DNA from: Rhodococcus sp. Z13
Lineage (GTDB): Bacteria; Actinomycetota; Actinomycetes; Mycobacteriales; Mycobacteriaceae
DNA length: 64,000 nucleotides
Direction of reading: 5' to 3'
NCBI RefSeq assembly: GCF_025837095.1
Contig: NZ_CP107551.1
Span: 496,001 to 560,000, forward strand
Position numbers and translations under genes: made by a program. Positions 27,748 to 35,916 of the stretch are shown here, one piece after another. Numbering within the stretch: the first letter of the stretch is position 1; each line of letters begins with the position of its first letter. The notes under the pieces are model-generated. The model ran no database searches, was not told the origin of the DNA, and worked only from the letters and a program-made list of their open reading frames with translations.

Positions 27748-29751
27748 CTACCGCACGACCGGCAGCGTCACGAAGCTCGGTGACGCCGGGTTCAGCTCGA
27801 GATGCTGCGGCCGCAGCCCGCTCTCGTTCAGCATCGGGCCGAGCGGCAGCGACCGCGGCACGCTCGCCGCGTAGACGTCCACCCGGAGGCGGTGCCCCGG
27901 CTGCAGCACGGCCTCGGTGGGCAGGGTGCTGATGTCCAGGGACACCGGCTGCCCGGGCACGACGGGCTGCCGGGACTCGAGCGTCAGGACCGGGTAGGCC
28001 TCCGCGTAGTCGCCGTCGGCGGTGAAGGTGCTCTTCGAATCGTCGATCGCGCGCAGCGACGCGACGAGCGACCCGGTCGTCAGGACGGTGGAGCGACCGT
28101 CCGGGGCGACGTCGTTCACCGAGACCGACCAGAAGCCGTCGGTGGCGTCGAGGACGGTCTCGAGGTGGATGTTGACCGGGCCCGACAACACCGTCGGTTC
28201 CGTGACCGGCGCACCGGTGAAGGTGAGGCCCTCGGCCTCGTTGAACCGGGCGTCCTTCGTGCACCCGGCACCGAGCAGCACCGTGATCCCTGCGGTGCCC
28301 TGCGCCGACTCCCGGGAGCACACTCCGCGCAGGCCCGGAGCGACGGTGAGGCGCTGCGCGGTGTCCGGCGCAGATGTGGCGAGCGTGCCGTCGTGGACCG
28401 CGTGCCCGGCCGTGCCGCTCGGAGCCGGCGACAGGAACAGCTTCTCGTGATCGACATTGCTGCGCGGGAACTCATCGGTGGTGACCCAGCCGCCCCCCTG
28501 CTGCAGCAGGGTCACCGGACCGTACTCGTCGATGCCGTTGTCGATGTCCTTGAGCCAGCGGTCGAACCAGGCGCGTTGCAGCGCCTCGAGGTTCGGCGGG
28601 TGCCCCGGTGTGCCGAAACCGGTGCCGAGGACCGCGTGGTAACCGTCGCCCATCAGCAGCTGTTTGCGGCCGGGTGCGACCGGGATGCGGTTGTAGATCT
28701 CGGGTTCGCTGTTGGCGAAGATGTCGTGCCAGCCCCCGAGCACGAAGGAGGGCACCTCGATCGACTCGAGGTCGGCCTGCCGCTCCTGGTAGAACGGCCC
28801 GTCCTGCGCGACCTCGAGGGCGTTCGGCGACACCCCGTCGACGGTCGGCGCGGTGAGGGCCTCGAACAGTTCGGGGAGCTTCGTGGCGGGGTCGGCGAAC
28901 CGGTCGCGCAACCACTGAGCGTCGAAGCGCCCCTGGATCAGCGCCTCCACGTCGGGCACCCACTTGAGGCCGTTGACGAGTGCGAGCCAGGCGGGCATGA
29001 ACCCCACCCCGAGCGCACCGCCGGTACCGACGATGTCGCGCAGCAGGTCGTTGCCGGGTTCGACGGCGAAGATCGCCTCGAGCGCGGGCGGCCGGTGCCC
29101 GGCGGCCTGGATCTGGTTGATCGCCGAATAGGACACGCCGGTCGTGCCGACGCGCCCGTTCGACCACGGCTGCTTCGACGCCCAGTCGATGACCTCCAGG
29201 GTGTCCTGTTGCTCGCGCGGGCCGAGGACGTCCCACTGCCCGTGGGAGAAACCGGTGCCGCGCACGTCGACGATCACCTGCGTGTAGCCGTTCTGCACGA
29301 GCTCGCGGCTCAGTCCGAAGGCACGGCCGAGTTGTGCCGCGGGTGCGGCGAGTTCGGTGATCCCGTCGAAGGGGGCGCCGAAGTTCAGGACGGATCCGAG
29401 ATCGTCCACGAGCGGGGCGAACTGCGGATCCTCCATCGCGACGGACGCCAGCGTCGACAGCAGCTTGGTGTACGGGGTGAGGCCGAGGACGACCGGCGTG
29501 GGTTCGTCGATCGGGGTGCCGTCGGCGTGGGCAGGGCGGAAGACGTTGGCGCGGAGGACCGTGCCGTCGCTGAGGGTGATGGGAACGTCCCACTCCACCG
29601 CGGTGTTCGGATAGAGATCGGGCGCGTCGACGGTGTTCTCCCACGTGACGCCGGCGGCTCCACCGGTCGGATCGGCGACGGCAGGTCCGGTGGACGTGAT
29701 GGTGCAGGCGGCCATTGCCGCCACGACGAATGCGACCGTGCGTGATCTCAC
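27748..29751 (-). CDS. Secreted CocE/NonD-family alpha/beta hydrolase
   Basis: Exported serine hydrolase of 667 residues, X-Pro dipeptidyl-peptidase/cocaine-esterase family. There is a Sec signal peptide with probable cleavage after AVA near residue 26. The nucleophile is S207 in TTGVSYSAIN, with an aspartate in GGWHDIF and a histidine in GDGYHAVLG. The C-terminal ~220 residues form the jelly-roll domain typical of the family. Substrate (ester or amide) unknown; an extracellular lipid ester is possible. It is a lone gene on the minus strand after the ipd operon, with no KstR or KstR2 site upstream. Confidence 0.88.
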   Translation of the reverse strand: MRSRTVAFVVAAMAACTITSTGPAVADPTGGAAGVTWENTVDAPDLYPNTAVEWDVPITLSDGTVLRANVFRPAHADGTPIDEPTPVVLGLTPYTKLLSTLASVAMEDPQFAPLVDDLGSVLNFGAPFDGITELAAPAAQLGRAFGLSRELVQNGYTQVIVDVRGTGFSHGQWDVLGPREQQDTLEVIDWASKQPWSNGRVGTTGVSYSAINQIQAAGHRPPALEAIFAVEPGNDLLRDIVGTGGALGVGFMPAWLALVNGLKWVPDVEALIQGRFDAQWLRDRFADPATKLPELFEALTAPTVDGVSPNALEVAQDGPFYQERQADLESIEVPSFVLGGWHDIFANSEPEIYNRIPVAPGRKQLLMGDGYHAVLGTGFGTPGHPPNLEALQRAWFDRWLKDIDNGIDEYGPVTLLQQGGGWVTTDEFPRSNVDHEKLFLSPAPSGTAGHAVHDGTLATSAPDTAQRLTVAPGLRGVCSRESAQGTAGITVLLGAGCTKDARFNEAEGLTFTGAPVTEPTVLSGPVNIHLETVLDATDGFWSVSVNDVAPDGRSTVLTTGSLVASLRAIDDSKSTFTADGDYAEAYPVLTLESRQPVVPGQPVSLDISTLPTEAVLQPGHRLRVDVYAASVPRSLPLGPMLNESGLRPQHLELNPASPSFVTLPVVR

Positions 29752-29826
29752 CGGGCCCCCATGCCTGCGGTAACAGTTGTGCGCACGTTAACGCGAGGTC
29801 GACGGATCCGTCAACGACCGAAACCG

Positions 29827-29918
29827 GTCGACCCCGCACATCCGTTCGCCTCCTGTCCATCCGTTGCGGAAATCGCTGTAGCGGACGACGAATCGGTGAG
29901 CGGATGTGCGGGGTCGAC
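29827..29918. repeat. 18-bp perfect inverted repeat after ipdC
   Basis: Arms GTCGACCCCGCACATCCG (29827-29844) and its exact reverse complement (29901-29918) are separated by 56 bp. They lie just beyond the ipdC stop. The long loop is unusual for a simple terminator. Confidence 0.8.
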
Positions 29919-29931
29919 GGAGCGGCCGGGA

Positions 29932-31011
29932 TCAGGCGGCCGGGCGACCCTCCTGACGCAGGGCGGCGAGGGCGTCGAGACGCTCCACGGCCTCGGCCAT
30001 GATGCGGTCGATCAGCTCCTGGCAGCTCGGCAGGTCGTCGAGCATGCCCACGACCTGGCCGGAGGCCAGCACCCCGGCCTCGGTGTTGCCCTCCACGAGA
30101 CCGGCTTTGAGGAGCATCGGGGTGTTGGCGGCCATGATGATCTGCAGCCAGGTGCGGTCGCTCGCCTTCTTCATCGCGAGACCGTCCTTGATCAGCGTCG
30201 ACCACTTCATGCCCGTCATGGACCGGAACTTCGCCGCGTTCCGCGCCGCCGCGATCAGCCCGGGGACGTAGCCGGACTTCTCCAGGCTGTTCACCAGATC
30301 GGTGTTGAGCACCCGGTGCGGCATGCCGTCGACCTTGAGTGACACCGTGGTGTCCTGCAGTCCCCGCGAAAGATACTGCTGTTTCACGGAATCCGGGACC
30401 GCACTGTCGCTGGTGAGCAGGAAACGCGTGCCCATCGCGATGCCGGCGGCACCGTAGGACAGCGCGGCGGCCAGACCCCGCCCGTCGAAGAAACCACCGG
30501 CGGCGACGACCGGGATGTCGACGGCGTCGAGAACGCTCGGCAGCAACAGGGTCGTCGCGACGGGACCGGTGTGGCCACCGCCCTCGCCGCCCTGCACGAT
30601 CACCGCGTCGGCGCCCCACGAGGCGACCTTCACCGCGTGCTTCGCGGCCCCGATCGACGGGATCACGACGATGCCGTGGTCCTTGAGCTTCGCGATCAGT
30701 TCCTTCTTCGGTGCGAGCGCGAACGACGCGACTTTCACCTTCTCGCGGATCAGCAGGTCGATGCGCTCGCCGGCGTCGGAGGCATCGGCCCGGATGTTGA
30801 CGCCGAACGGCTTGTCGGTGAGCGACTTCGTCTTCACGACCGCCGCTTCGAGTTCGGGATAGGTCATCGTCGCCGACGCGAGGATGCCCAGGCCACCGGC
30901 ATTCGACGTCGCGGCGGTCAGGCGGGGTCCCGACACCCAGCCCATGCCTGTCTGGACGATGGGGTGCTCGATACCGACGAGATCGGTGAGGGCGGTGCGC
31001 AGGACCGTCAC
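29932..31011 (-). CDS. ipdC: IpdC, nitronate-monooxygenase-like flavoprotein
   Basis: FMN-dependent TIM-barrel protein of 359 residues (nitronate monooxygenase/2-nitropropane dioxygenase fold). The FMN phosphate regions GADAVIVQGGEGGGHTG and VVAAGGFFDGRGLAAALSYGAAGIAMGTRF are present. In HIP catabolism IpdC is thought to act as a dehydrogenase on a ring-C CoA intermediate. GTG 31011 overlaps the ipdB stop by four bases, giving the order echA20-ipdA-ipdB-ipdC as in mycobacteria, which supports the name. Confidence 0.92.
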   Translation of the reverse strand: MTVLRTALTDLVGIEHPIVQTGMGWVSGPRLTAATSNAGGLGILASATMTYPELEAAVVKTKSLTDKPFGVNIRADASDAGERIDLLIREKVKVASFALAPKKELIAKLKDHGIVVIPSIGAAKHAVKVASWGADAVIVQGGEGGGHTGPVATTLLLPSVLDAVDIPVVAAGGFFDGRGLAAALSYGAAGIAMGTRFLLTSDSAVPDSVKQQYLSRGLQDTTVSLKVDGMPHRVLNTDLVNSLEKSGYVPGLIAAARNAAKFRSMTGMKWSTLIKDGLAMKKASDRTWLQIIMAANTPMLLKAGLVEGNTEAGVLASGQVVGMLDDLPSCQELIDRIMAEAVERLDALAALRQEGRPAA

Positions 31012-31766
31012 AGCGCGACCTCGCGATCGCGCAGGCCCTTCGGGTCGATCACCTCGCGGATCAGTCGCAGCTCCTCCGCGGTGGGCTCCCGGGTGACACC
31101 GGCCTCGTCGAGACCGGCGACCTCGAAGGAGGTGTTCTCCGCGACGGTCTCGGGTGCGACGCCCGGATGCAGGGTCAGCGCCCGGAAGGTGTGGCCGGGG
31201 CCGCCGAAGTCGAAGACACCGAGATTGGTGACCACCCGTGCGATGTGAAGGAACCGGAACGCCGGGTTGTCGGGGTCGACCTTGTCGTAGCCGACACCCG
31301 ACACGACGTCGACCCGCTCGACGAACACGCGCGGGGAGTGCTTGCCGACCCAGTAGCTGGTCGCGTGGTTGATCGTGTTGCCGGGAGCGCCGCGCACGCC
31401 GAACATCTGCCGGGTCGGTTTCTGCAGCGGGCCGAAGGCCGAGAGGTTCTGGTTGCCGTGGCGGTCGATCTGGTTGGCGCCCATCACCACGTGGCGGCGC
31501 CCGGAGGCGACGACGTCGAAGACCTTGCGGAAGGGCATCCACCCTTCGATCGCACCCTTCGCGCCGATCGCGGGGGTGTCGGCGAGGATCAGGGCCTCGC
31601 CGTCGGTGATGAGCAGGTCGGGTTCGGTGGTGAGCCGGGCCAGGCGCGCGCCGATGAGCGGCAGCGTCGCCATCGGGCTGGCCATGATCTCGCCGGCGCC
31701 GGAGAAGATCTCCGCGCAGGCGATCGCGCAGTACTCGGCGCGGGTCACGGTGTCGGTGGTGGTCAT
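31008..31766 (-). CDS. ipdB: IpdB, ring-opening CoA hydrolase beta subunit
   Basis: Subunit of 252 residues with the class I CoA-transferase beta fold. With IpdA it hydrolytically opens the last steroid ring of COCHEA-CoA rather than transferring CoA. Visible: the N-terminal AEYCAIACAEIFSGAGEI and GRRHVVMGANQIDRHGN segments of this family. ATG 31766 overlaps the ipdA stop, and its own stop overlaps ipdC. Confidence 0.93.
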   Translation of the reverse strand: MTTTDTVTRAEYCAIACAEIFSGAGEIMASPMATLPLIGARLARLTTEPDLLITDGEALILADTPAIGAKGAIEGWMPFRKVFDVVASGRRHVVMGANQIDRHGNQNLSAFGPLQKPTRQMFGVRGAPGNTINHATSYWVGKHSPRVFVERVDVVSGVGYDKVDPDNPAFRFLHIARVVTNLGVFDFGGPGHTFRALTLHPGVAPETVAENTSFEVAGLDEAGVTREPTAEELRLIREVIDPKGLRDREVAL

Positions 31767-32641
31767 GCCTGCTCCTGTGCGAACTTCCGGACCTCGGCCT
31801 GGTAGTCGTCCTCGCTGCCGGACAGGAAGCGATCGACGAATGCCTTCCAGGACTCGGGATCCTTGGCGGACTCGACGTAGTGGCGCTGGAACTTCTCGTC
31901 CCGCCCGTAGCTGTCGCCGGCGAGGGTGAAGTGGGCGCCGTTCGGGGCTTCGACCACACCGTCGACCACCATGCGGTTGAGCAGGAGCTGCTGCAGCGGA
32001 ATCTCTTTCACGAGCTGCTCGGTCTCGACGATCTTCTCGACCGAGAGGTAGCGCCGCTCGGCGGCCATGCAGTACAGGTCGTCGAAGTACGGGTCGACAC
32101 CCTGGTAACCGGCGTTGCCGTGCTTGTCGCCGATGTTGAGGTGCACGAACGCCGCGTCGAGGTTCAGGGCCGGCATCGCGATGAGGGTCTCGGTGCCGGC
32201 CGGGCCGGGATAGGGGGAGGTGACGGTCTTCAGCTCGCCCTCCCAGAAGTCGACCACGGCCGAACCCAGACCGGCCCGGATGGGCAGGAAGGGCAGGCGG
32301 GCGGCGGCGGCTTCGAGACCGCACTTGACCATGCCCTCGTCCATCTCGCGGGCGACGATCTCGCCGCCCGTGCGGGCCTTGGCGAACCAGGGATCGTAGA
32401 ACGGTGCCGAGTCGAGGGAGACGAAGCCGTAGTAGGCCTTCTTCACCTTGCCGGCGGAGCACAGCAGGCCGAGATCGGGACCGCCGTAGGTGACGACGGT
32501 CAGATCCTTCAGGTCCGAGCGCAGGATGGCGCGGACGAAGGCCATGGGCTTGCGGCGCGACCCCCAGCCACCGAGACCGATGGTCATCCCGCTGCGCAGC
32601 TCGCCGACTACGTCATCGAGCGACATTCTCTTGTCACGCAT
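31763..32641 (-). CDS. ipdA: IpdA, ring-opening CoA hydrolase alpha subunit
   Basis: Subunit of 292 residues with the class I CoA-transferase alpha fold (IGLGGWGSRRKPMAFVRAI near the N-terminus, HLNIGDKHGNAGYQG centrally). IpdAB lacks CoA-transferase activity in characterised cases and uses a different glutamate in IpdA; E102 in REMDEGM is the likely counterpart (inference from position). It is 31 bp downstream of echA20 and is expressed from the KstR2-controlled promoter at 33.46 kb. Confidence 0.93.
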   Translation of the reverse strand: MRDKRMSLDDVVGELRSGMTIGLGGWGSRRKPMAFVRAILRSDLKDLTVVTYGGPDLGLLCSAGKVKKAYYGFVSLDSAPFYDPWFAKARTGGEIVAREMDEGMVKCGLEAAAARLPFLPIRAGLGSAVVDFWEGELKTVTSPYPGPAGTETLIAMPALNLDAAFVHLNIGDKHGNAGYQGVDPYFDDLYCMAAERRYLSVEKIVETEQLVKEIPLQQLLLNRMVVDGVVEAPNGAHFTLAGDSYGRDEKFQRHYVESAKDPESWKAFVDRFLSGSEDDYQAEVRKFAQEQA

Positions 32642-32672
32642 GGTGTTTCGAACTCCTGTGGAGGTGGATGCG

Positions 32673-33434
32673 TCAGCGATTGCTGCGCGGTTTACCGGTC
32701 GCGACGAACTCGTCGCGGTGCTCGTCGGCGATGCCGGCGAGGTTCAGCTCGAAGGTGAAGCCCTGCTCGAGGCGGTAGCTCGTCTTCACGTCGACCGGAT
32801 CGATGCGGTTGATGGCCTCCTTGGCGCGCCGGATCACCCGGGTGTCCTTGGCCGCGATCATCTCGGCGACCTCGCGTGCCGCCGCGTCCAGCCGGTCGCG
32901 CGGGACGACCTTGTAGACGGACCCGAAGCTCTCGAGCTGCTGGGCGGTGACGTTCTGCGCCGTGTAGTAGAGGGTGCGCATCATGTGCTGCGGCACGAGC
33001 CGCGCGAGATGCGTTGCGGCGCCGAGTGCCCCGCGGTCGACCTCGGGCAGACCGAAGACCGCGTCGTCGGAGGCGACGATGACGTCGGCGTTGCCGACGA
33101 GGCCGATGCCGCCGCCGACGCAGAAGCCGTTGACGGCCACGACGACGGGGACCTCGCAGTCGTAGACGGCGGAGAATGCGGCGGCGCAGCCGTGGTTGGC
33201 GGCGATGAGGGCGTCGAACCCTTCGGTGGCCTGCATTTCCTTGATGTCCACGCCCGCGTTGAAGCCGCGGCCCTCCGCTCGCAGGATCACCACGTGAGTC
33301 TCCATGTCGTGTCCGGCCGTGGTGATCGCCTCGGCGAGGTCGAACCAGGCCTGCGAGGGCAGGGCGTTCACGGGAGGGAAGTCGACGGTGACCGTGGTGA
33401 TACCGGCGCTGTCGGAGGTCGAGGTGATGCCCAT
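32673..33434 (-). CDS. echA20: EchA20, crotonase-family ring hydrolase
   Basis: Crotonase-superfamily enzyme of 253 residues. In mycobacterial HIP catabolism EchA20 hydrolytically opens one of the two remaining rings to give COCHEA-CoA, the IpdAB substrate. The oxyanion loop FNAGVDIKEM and VNGFCVGGGIGLVGNADV are present, with an acid in FGLPEVDRG. It is the first gene of the minus-strand operon, 25 bp from the KstR2 palindrome. Gene order supports the specific assignment. Confidence 0.91.
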   Translation of the reverse strand: MGITSTSDSAGITTVTVDFPPVNALPSQAWFDLAEAITTAGHDMETHVVILRAEGRGFNAGVDIKEMQATEGFDALIAANHGCAAAFSAVYDCEVPVVVAVNGFCVGGGIGLVGNADVIVASDDAVFGLPEVDRGALGAATHLARLVPQHMMRTLYYTAQNVTAQQLESFGSVYKVVPRDRLDAAAREVAEMIAAKDTRVIRRAKEAINRIDPVDVKTSYRLEQGFTFELNLAGIADEHRDEFVATGKPRSNR

Positions 33435-33459
33435 GGCATGTTCCTAACGTCTGTACCGA

Positions 33460-33477
33460 ACCAAGCGATTGCTTGGT
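33460..33477. promoter_or_regulatory. KstR2 operator, echA20/thiolase
   Basis: ACCAAGCGATTGCTTGGT, 7-bp arms with a 4-bp centre, between echA20 (minus) and the thiolase at 33560 (plus). It is part of a 30-bp stretch (33453-33482) repeated exactly and in the same orientation at 43036-43065. Confidence 0.9.
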
Positions 33478-33559
33478 AAGTTAGCACAGGATCGTCGCCG
33501 GACCCAGGCCCGGCGACCGCGCGGATTCGCGCAGCACCCCCGACCCCCGAGGAGAAGAC

Positions 33560-34777
33560 ATGCCAGAAGCAGTGATCGTGTCCGCAGCGCGGTCCCCGAT
33601 CGGCCGCGCCCGCAAGGGATCGCTCGCCTCCATCCGCCCCGACGACCTGGCGACGAAGATGGTCGCCGCGGCCCTGGCGAAGGTCCCCGAGCTCGACCCC
33701 ACCGACATCGACGACCTGATGCTCGGCTGCGGCCAGCCCGCCGGACAGTCCGGCTTCAACATCGCCCGCGTCGTCGCCGTCCAGCTCGGCTACGACTTCC
33801 TGCCCGGCGTGACCGTCAACCGCTATTGCTCGTCGTCGCTGCAGACCACCCGCATGGCCCTCCACGCGATCAAGGCCGGCGAGGGCGACGTGTTCGTCTC
33901 CGCCGGCGTCGAGTCGGTCTCGAGCTTCGTCACCGGCAACGCCGACGGCCTGCCCGACACCAAGAACCCCCTGTTCGACGCCGCGCAGGCCCGCAGCGCG
34001 AAGCTCGCCGAGGGCGGCACCGCCTGGACCGACCCGCGCAGCGAGGGCCTGCTGCCCGACGTCTACGTCGCGATGGGGCAGACCGCCGAGAACGTCGCTT
34101 CCTACACCGGGATCTCCCGCGAGGACCAGGACCACTGGGGGGTGCGCTCGCACAACCGCGCCGAGGAAGCCATCGAGAGCGGGTTCTTCGAGCGGGAGAT
34201 CAGCCCGGTGACCCTGCCGGACGGCACCGTCGTGTCCACCGACGACGGCCCCCGCCCGGGCACCACCTACGAGGCCGTCAGCCGGCTGAAGCCGGTCTTC
34301 CGGCCGGACGGCACCGTCACCGCCGGCAACGCCTGCCCGCTCAACGACGGCGCCGCCGCGCTGGTGATCATGTCGGACACGAAGGCGAAGGAACTGGGCC
34401 TGACCCCGCTCGCGCGCATCGTCTCCACCGGCGTGTCGGGGCTGTCGCCGGAGATCATGGGCCTGGGCCCGATCGAGGCCACCCGCAAGGCCCTGGCGAA
34501 CGCGAACCTCGGCATCGACGACATCGACCTGTTCGAGATCAACGAGGCCTTCGCGGTGCAGGTGCTCGGTTCGGCACGGGAGCTGGGCATCGACGAGGAC
34601 AAGCTCAACGTCTCCGGCGGTGCGATCGCCCTCGGTCATCCCTTCGGCATGACCGGCGCCCGCATCACCGCGACCCTGATCAACAACCTGCGCACCCACG
34701 ACAAGCAGTTCGGTGTCGAGACGATGTGCGTCGGTGGCGGCCAGGGCATGGCGATGGTGATCGAACGCCTGAGCTGA
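33560..34777 (+). CDS. Second KstR2-linked thiolase
   Basis: Thiolase of 405 residues, distinct from FadA5 and FadA6 in this window. The active-site cysteine is C90 in VNRYCSSSLQT; the histidine is in [14 protein letters not shown] and the second cysteine in MCVGGGQGM. GAGGAG precedes ATG 33560. Divergence from echA20 across a KstR2 palindrome implies co-regulation with HIP degradation; a fitting task would be the last thiolysis yielding propionyl- or succinyl-CoA (inference). It lies just inside the segment bounded by 30-bp direct repeats, so it may have arrived with it. Confidence 0.9.
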   Translation: MPEAVIVSAARSPIGRARKGSLASIRPDDLATKMVAAALAKVPELDPTDIDDLMLGCGQPAGQSGFNIARVVAVQLGYDFLPGVTVNRYCSSSLQTTRMALHAIKAGEGDVFVSAGVESVSSFVTGNADGLPDTKNPLFDAAQARSAKLAEGGTAWTDPRSEGLLPDVYVAMGQTAENVASYTGISREDQDHWGVRSHNRAEEAIESGFFEREISPVTLPDGTVVSTDDGPRPGTTYEAVSRLKPVFRPDGTVTAGNACPLNDGAAALVIMSDTKAKELGLTPLARIVSTGVSGLSPEIMGLGPIEATRKALANANLGIDDIDLFEINEAFAVQVLGSARELGIDEDKLNVSGGAIALGHPFGMTGARITATLINNLRTHDKQFGVETMCVGGGQGMAMVIERLS

Positions 34778-35077
34778 CCCGGACGACCCGCGGGCGGATC
34801 GGAACGGTTCGCCCGCGGGGGACCCGGCAGTGGACCACCGGTGGGTCCACCGGTGACCTCGCGTGTCGCGCCGGCCCCGTGCCCGGATACTGCTCGAGTT
34901 CCACGGCCGAGACCAACGCGATCGACGTGCTGCACTCGGCGATGGTGCAGCTGTCGACCATCGCGTGCGTGCCGAATGGAAGACGCTCGCGCAGGCGCTG
35001 TTCGACCTCCGTGGAGGACGGCTCCGACGAGAGGGCGAACCGCAGGACCCCGTACCCGAGAAAGGACCTCGATCCGA
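34778..35077 (+). other. Gene-free interval with hairpin after the second thiolase
   Basis: A hairpin with 10-bp GC-rich arms, CCCGCGGGCG (34787-34796) and CGCCCGCGGG (34810-34819), loop 13, is the probable terminator. The rest (34840-35077) has patches with coding character in two plus frames but no start or recognisable family. It is probably an eroded gene 5' of the MaoC gene. Confidence 0.45.
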
Positions 35078-35890
35078 ATGACCGTAACGACATCACCGTC
35101 GTCCGCGCAGTGGCGCGGCCGCGAGCTGGACACCCGCACGATCGGCTACGACGAACGCGACGCGATCCTGTACGCACTCGCCGTGGGGGCCGGGGCGACG
35201 GACCTCGACCTCGTGTTCGAGGACCGTTTGCGGGTGCTGCCGACCTTCGCCCTGACCCTGGCCCAGTGGGCGCCCGACGCGCTCGGCGCGCTCGGCGCAT
35301 TCGACACGAGCACCGCGCTGCACGGCTCCCAGAGTCTCGAGGTGCTGAGACCCTTGCCGCGGTCCGGCGAGATCACCATGTCCGCGCGGGTCGGGGAGGT
35401 CTGGGACAAGGGGCGGGCGGCGGTCTTCGAGGTCGTCGTCGAGAGCGACTTCTTCGTGGCGACCTGGTCGTTGTTCGCCCCGGGCTCGGGAGGATTCGGC
35501 GGCGAGCGGGGGCCCTCGACGCCGGCTGCGCCGGAGGGGGAGGCCGATGCGGTCGGCACCCTCGTCACCCGCCCCGACCAGGCCGCGCTCTACCGTCTCA
35601 CCGGCGATCGGCACCACATCCACATCGATCCCGCCGCAGCCGCCCGCATCGGGCAGCCCCGCCCCATTCTGCACGGGTTGTGCACGCTGGCGGCCACGAC
35701 GTTGCCGCTCGCGGAGATGCTCGGAGCCCACCCTGCCGACCTGCGGAGACTGGAGGGACGCTTCGCGGCACCCGTCTTCCCCGGCGACACGGCGCAGGTG
35801 CGGGCGTGGGGGGACATGAGGGATGCCCGGTTCGACGTCGTCACGGAGGCCGGCGCCGTCCTGTCCGGTGGCCACGCCGCATTCGTCTGA
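35078..35890 (+). CDS. MaoC-like enoyl-CoA hydratase (double hot-dog)
   Basis: Protein of 270 residues with two hot-dog-type halves. The C-terminal half carries the hydratase-2 motif YRLTGDRHHIHIDPAAAARIGQ followed by PILHGLCTLA, including the catalytic Asp/His pair. It should hydrate a 2-enoyl-CoA. ATG 35078 has AAAGGA upstream; a longer reading would run through degenerate sequence. It starts a plus-strand run with an acyl-CoA synthetase 26 bp downstream, consistent with a beta-oxidation role in the accessory catabolic cluster. Confidence 0.86.
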   Translation: MTVTTSPSSAQWRGRELDTRTIGYDERDAILYALAVGAGATDLDLVFEDRLRVLPTFALTLAQWAPDALGALGAFDTSTALHGSQSLEVLRPLPRSGEITMSARVGEVWDKGRAAVFEVVVESDFFVATWSLFAPGSGGFGGERGPSTPAAPEGEADAVGTLVTRPDQAALYRLTGDRHHIHIDPAAAARIGQPRPILHGLCTLAATTLPLAEMLGAHPADLRRLEGRFAAPVFPGDTAQVRAWGDMRDARFDVVTEAGAVLSGGHAAFV

Positions 35891-35916
35891 TCCGCACAAC
35901 TGCCCGGAGGAAAGAG

